Assembly (NCBI GenBank): GCA_003326205.1 | Contig: LWTK01000011.1 | Location: 227,658 to 291,657, forward strand | Direction of reading: 5' to 3' | Length of the DNA: 64,000 nucleotides | Origin: Nostoc sp. ATCC 43529 | GTDB taxonomy: Bacteria; Cyanobacteriota; Cyanobacteriia; Cyanobacteriales; Nostocaceae | Shown: positions 61,132-64,000 of the stretch, one piece after another | How the letters are laid out: each line of letters starts with the position of its first letter | Position numbering within the stretch: position 1 is the stretch's first letter | Notes under the pieces: model-generated | The model's input: the letters and a program-made list of their open reading frames with translations, nothing else | Database searches by the model: none | What the model was told of the DNA's origin: nothing | Program-made: the position numbers and the translations under genes

Positions 61132-61428
61132 ATGAACCGAAAGATTCTTTCAACCAAAATCACAACCACAATCGCAATCACAATTCTGTTCGGCGTACTC
61201 CTACTGTTCAATTTTCCATCCCTGGCTCAAGTCAGTTCACAAGTGATTCCCAGAATCGAAGTGATCGAAGGTTCTGAAGGTTCTGAAGGGATTCCACCCA
61301 GCTACCGTTTAGTCATTAGCCGATCTCAGGACAATGTTTATGTCTTCTGTCCGACTGACTTCGAGCCACAGTTGGACTATCTGCGAAATGTGAAGGCGAT
61401 TCAATGTAAGCCGTTTACCAGTCCCTAG
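61132..61428 (+). CDS. Small secreted protein (arm B copy)
   Basis: This 98-residue protein parallels the arm A product at 24467-24748, with an expanded Gly-Ser-Glu repeat (EGSEGSEG) and two more residues in the signal peptide. Two cysteines are kept. Function unknown. Confidence 0.75.
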   Translation: MNRKILSTKITTTIAITILFGVLLLFNFPSLAQVSSQVIPRIEVIEGSEGSEGIPPSYRLVISRSQDNVYVFCPTDFEPQLDYLRNVKAIQCKPFTSP

Positions 61429-61558
61429 AAGTAAACCAGTGAGGGGCAACAGTATAACAACTCACACCACTTTGTTGCTTTGAACAGAGGAGAGATTTAG
61501 ATGTCAGAGAACACAATGCGTAAGTTCTAACAAACTAATTTACAGTCTGCGCTTTGGT

Positions 61559-61576
61559 GGGGTCATCGATGACCCC
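61559..61576. promoter_or_regulatory. 18-bp perfect palindrome before the gutted aminopeptidase gene
   Basis: GGGGTCATCGATGACCCC is identical to the one at 22021-22038, in the same leader context. Confidence 0.5.
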
Positions 61577-61623
61577 GTTAATACCTGAACCCATCAACAA
61601 CTAGCTCGAAGGAGTTTATCCCC

Positions 61624-62014
61624 ATGCCTCGACGAGGAACGCCACACGCCCGAGCAGGAGAGCGCAATGACGCGCGACATTTTCAAGGTTGCGCCCTTCC
61701 TAGACACCGGCCGGCCCGTCAACGCCCGCGACCTCTGTGAGCATTGGCGCGTGAAACCCACCCTCGGCTACCCCTACGCCCAGAACATCAAAGGACTCCC
61801 TAAAACCTTGGTCGTGTCGGTCACCCGCGATCCGGCCACCCCGCACGAGGGCGGCATCAGCCTCGCCAAGACGCTCGGCGCGAGCCTGCTGACCGTCGAG
61901 GGCGAACAGCACGGTGTAGCCCTCACCGCCGGCAATGCGTGTATCAATAACATCGTCGCCGACTACCTCATCGGTCTCAAAATCCCCACAGACGGCGCTC
62001 GCTGCGTCCTTTAG
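61624..62014 (+). pseudogene. Tripeptidyl aminopeptidase gene with internal deletion
   Basis: The leader, ribosome site (GAAGGAG) and ATG are as in arm A, but the ATG is fused out of frame to the last 130 codons (CLDEERHTPEQESAMTRD onwards). About 420 codons, including the nucleophile serine, are lost. The remaining GC-rich part is still very close to arm A. Confidence 0.92.
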
Positions 62015-62119
62015 GCGCGTTGGGACACTGAGTCCATCTCGCAACAGCTTACGCCATAAGCTATTTAGAGCATTCTGCAATTCCTCATTCCCAATAACTC
62101 AAATTAGGATCAATAACTC

Positions 62120-62761
62120 ATGTCTACATTCAAGTACAACCGTCTAGACAAGGATAATGCTGCGGTTCTGCTGGTCGATCACCAAACTGGACTGTTCTCA
62201 CTTGTCCGTGATATTGGTGCAGCCGACTTCAAAAATAATGTGTTAGCACTTGCAAGTGCAGCTAAGTTTTTTAACCTGCCTACAGTTTTAACAACTAGCT
62301 TTGAGGATGGCCCCAATGGTGTCATCATCCCTGAACTGAAAGAGAAGTTTCCCGATGCTCCCTTTATTCCCCGCCCCGGACAGATCAACGCTTGAGACAA
62401 CGAGGACTTTGTGAAAGCAGTAGAAGCCACAGGCAAAAAGCAATTAATCATTGCCGGGATTGTCACCGATGTATGTGTTACTTTTTGTGCGCTTTCGGCA
62501 TTGGAGGCAGGTTATGACGTTTTTGTTGTCACCGATGCCTCTGGAACCTTTGATGAAGCCTGTCGCTATGCAGCTTGGGATCGAATGTCTCGTGCTGGAG
62601 TTCAATTGGTCAATTGGTTTAGCGTTGTGGGTGAATTGCACCGTGACTGGCGTAACGATATTGAAGGGCTAGGTAGTCTTTTAGCAGGGTTTATTCCTGA
62701 CTACAAAAACCTGATGACCAGCTATGCAGCAAACTCAAGTGCTGGATCTCCCAGTAAATAA
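62120..62761 (+). pseudogene. Isochorismatase-like hydrolase with a single stop codon
   Basis: The whole family pattern is present: AAVLLVDHQTGLFSLVRD, GPNGVIIPEL, KKQLIIAGIVTDVCVTF with the catalytic Cys, and VVTDASGTFDE. Only a TGA at 62393-62395 interrupts it, where relatives have Trp (PGQINAW). If the stop is real the gene is newly dead; if it is a base error it is functional. It is closest to the gene at 38980. Confidence 0.88.
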
Positions 62762-62907
62762 TGAGAAAGTGTCTATTTTAGCTCGTGTGTAACTGAGTTG
62801 GTATTGTCATCGCTAGGTTATCAACTTTACTTGAAACATAGCGGTGACAACTACTTCTTGGTAAAAAATTGCCGAACAATCTATTGTCTCTAAGGTGGTT
62901 GTTCTCA

Positions 62908-63701
62908 ATGAAACTTTTTTCTCAATTAATTCTCTCGTCATCTCTGATCTTTGGAGTATGCCTTACTCAGCAATGCCTTTCTAGGTCTGCTACTGCCAAA
63001 GATACGTTGTCCGAGCAAGTCACATCTGTGAATTAGCTTACTGATGTGCAGCCTACAGATTGGGCATTTCAAGCATTACAAGCATTAGTCGATCGCTACG
63101 ACTGCATTGTTGGTTATCCCGATCAAAAATTTCAAGGCAATGTCTCACGACAAGCCGCTTTGCGTCTACGCTCAATCACTCGCTATGAATTTGCTGTCGG
63201 GTTGAATGCTTATCTCGCTCGGCTCAATCAGCTACTAGAAAGTACGACAGCAGATGTGATTAAGAGAGAAGATTTACAAACTTTGCAAAGACTTCAAAAG
63301 GAATTTGCAGCAGAACTCTCAATATTGCGTGGACGGGTAGATTCTTTAGCAACACGCACAGATCAATTCGAGTCTCAGCAATTCTCGACGACGACAAAAT
63401 TTACTGGAGAAGTAGTTTTTGCGGTGAGTGGTGCATTTGGCGATGATCAAGCTGTACCAGCAGGAGAAACACCTGGCTCCAGGGGTAAGGTCGGTGATAA
63501 TATCATTTTTAGCGATCGCGTGCGGTTGATATTTAACACCAGTTTTACGGGGCAAGATTTACTGAGAATTCGATTTCAGGCTGGCAATATTCCCAACTTT
63601 AGGGAAGCCACAGGCACAAATATGGCTCGCCTCAGTTTTGATAGTGATACAGGTAATCAGTTAATTCTCAATCAACTCTATTATCAATTTTCCATCGGGT
63701 C
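62908..63701 (+). pseudogene. OprB/iron-uptake-type porin with stop codon, cut by an insertion sequence
   Basis: The frame begins with a signal peptide (MKLFSQLILSSSLIFGVCL), has a TAG at 63034-63036, then resumes with an SLH domain (DVQPTDWAFQALQALVDRYD), a coiled coil (LQRLQKEFAAELSILRGRV) and the first porin strands (FTGEVVFAVSGAFG). At 63702 it is cut by an insertion-sequence end. Such porins normally have >500 residues. Confidence 0.88.
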
Positions 63702-64000
63702 GGGAGCATCCCAATTTGGCAAAAATAAAGAGAGAAAAATTATTCGCGAGAATTACTCGCTAATAAACAGTGGGATTTAATCTTGCGGCTCTTCCTCTTC
63801 TTGCTCAGACCCAGAACGAATATCTAAGAGACATTCATCAAGGGTATCAATAATTTTCTGTATGTCGTCCCAAACAGAACGTCTAAAAACGGACATAACA
63901 GCATCAATATGTTCAGGAGTACCAGCTTTACCTAAATGCTTGTATTTACTCAATTTCGATAATGTTGCACATTGAAAGTATGGGCTAGGAGTTTGTAATT
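63702..64000. mobile_element. Insertion-sequence end (ISKra4-like terminus)
   Basis: GGGAGCATCCCAATTTGGC begins the element and resembles the terminus at 30063-30081. It continues beyond the window edge. Confidence 0.7.
63777..64000 (-). CDS. C-terminal part of an insertion-sequence protein
   Basis: The reverse frame enters from the right edge and ends at TAA 63777-63779. The last ~73 residues include YFQCATLSKLSKYKHLGKAG, HIDAVMSVFRRSVWDDIQKI and an acidic tail EQEEEEPQD. It lies just inside the IS end, so it is likely the transposase or an accessory protein; I cannot name the family. Confidence 0.5.
   Translation of the reverse strand, partial: LQTPSPYFQCATLSKLSKYKHLGKAGTPEHIDAVMSVFRRSVWDDIQKIIDTLDECLLDIRSGSEQEEEEPQD

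Noticed and set aside
61624..61660. A new short protein from the ATG of the gutted aminopeptidase gene
   Set aside because: The ATG is out of frame with the conserved part and the resulting product is an Arg-rich random reading.

Overview
The window comes from a filamentous, heterocyst-type cyanobacterium (Nostocales, of the Nostoc/Tolypothrix/Scytonema kind). The evidence is the many GCGATCGC (HIP1) octamers, the short tandem heptamer repeats between genes (ATGACTA/ATGACAA types), cyanobacterial housekeeping genes (sat, ccs1, ccdA, dnaG), a zinc-ribbon Ser/Thr kinase, a very large kinase-ATPase-sensor protein and a PEP-CTERM protein. I cannot name the species.

Layout. 1-20 kb is mostly ordinary chromosome: the start of sat, an ATPase plus TPR-repeat gene pair, cytochrome c biogenesis genes ccs1 and ccdA, a pentapeptide-repeat protein, a membrane-anchored Ser/Thr kinase, a RelE/ParE-like toxin-antitoxin pair, dnaG, a cell-wall amidase, a methyltransferase and a metallophosphoesterase. 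These are separated by repeat-filled spacers.

20-28 kb (arm A, genes on the minus strand) and 56-62 kb (arm B, plus strand) form a diverged inverted segmental duplication. Both arms carry a CPBP protease, a four-helix membrane protein, a small soluble protein, a Rid-family protein, a peptidoglycan-binding protein, a small secreted protein and an actinobacterial-type tripeptidyl aminopeptidase. Each arm has lost or gained pieces. Arm A keeps the intact aminopeptidase, a prolyl oligopeptidase and a TetR regulator, but has a truncated Rid gene. Arm B keeps the intact Rid gene and the actinobacterial CPBP gene, but has a gutted aminopeptidase. The aminopeptidase, oligopeptidase, TetR and actinobacterial CPBP genes are clearly richer in GC than their neighbours, which points to transfer.

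28-56 kb, between the arms, is an accessory island of redox and small-molecule enzymes. It has an AraC regulator, a 2362-residue Ser/Thr kinase-ATPase-GAF-PAS-histidine kinase with its LuxR-type response regulator, two isochorismatase-like hydrolases, a DsbA-like protein, SnoaL-like proteins, a quinone oxidoreductase, a short-chain dehydrogenase, an intradiol ring-cleavage dioxygenase, a lipocalin-like protein, a DJ-1/PfpI protein, pirin, a cupin, an alpha/beta hydrolase and a GMC oxidoreductase. Many decayed copies lie among them (AraC, SDR, glutathione transferase, rubredoxin, hydrolase fragments). Several inserted genes are flanked by direct repeats made from the 3' end of the preceding gene. 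I infer a hotspot that gathers detoxification or aromatic-oxidation genes; the shared substrate is unknown.

The right end (62-64 kb) holds a third isochorismatase gene broken by one stop codon and a porin gene broken by a stop codon and then by an insertion sequence. Mobile DNA is frequent: MITE-like elements with target duplications, a 198-bp element with Tn7/CAST-like ends, ISKra4-type remnants, and a small repeat that has entered genes at CGATCG sites.
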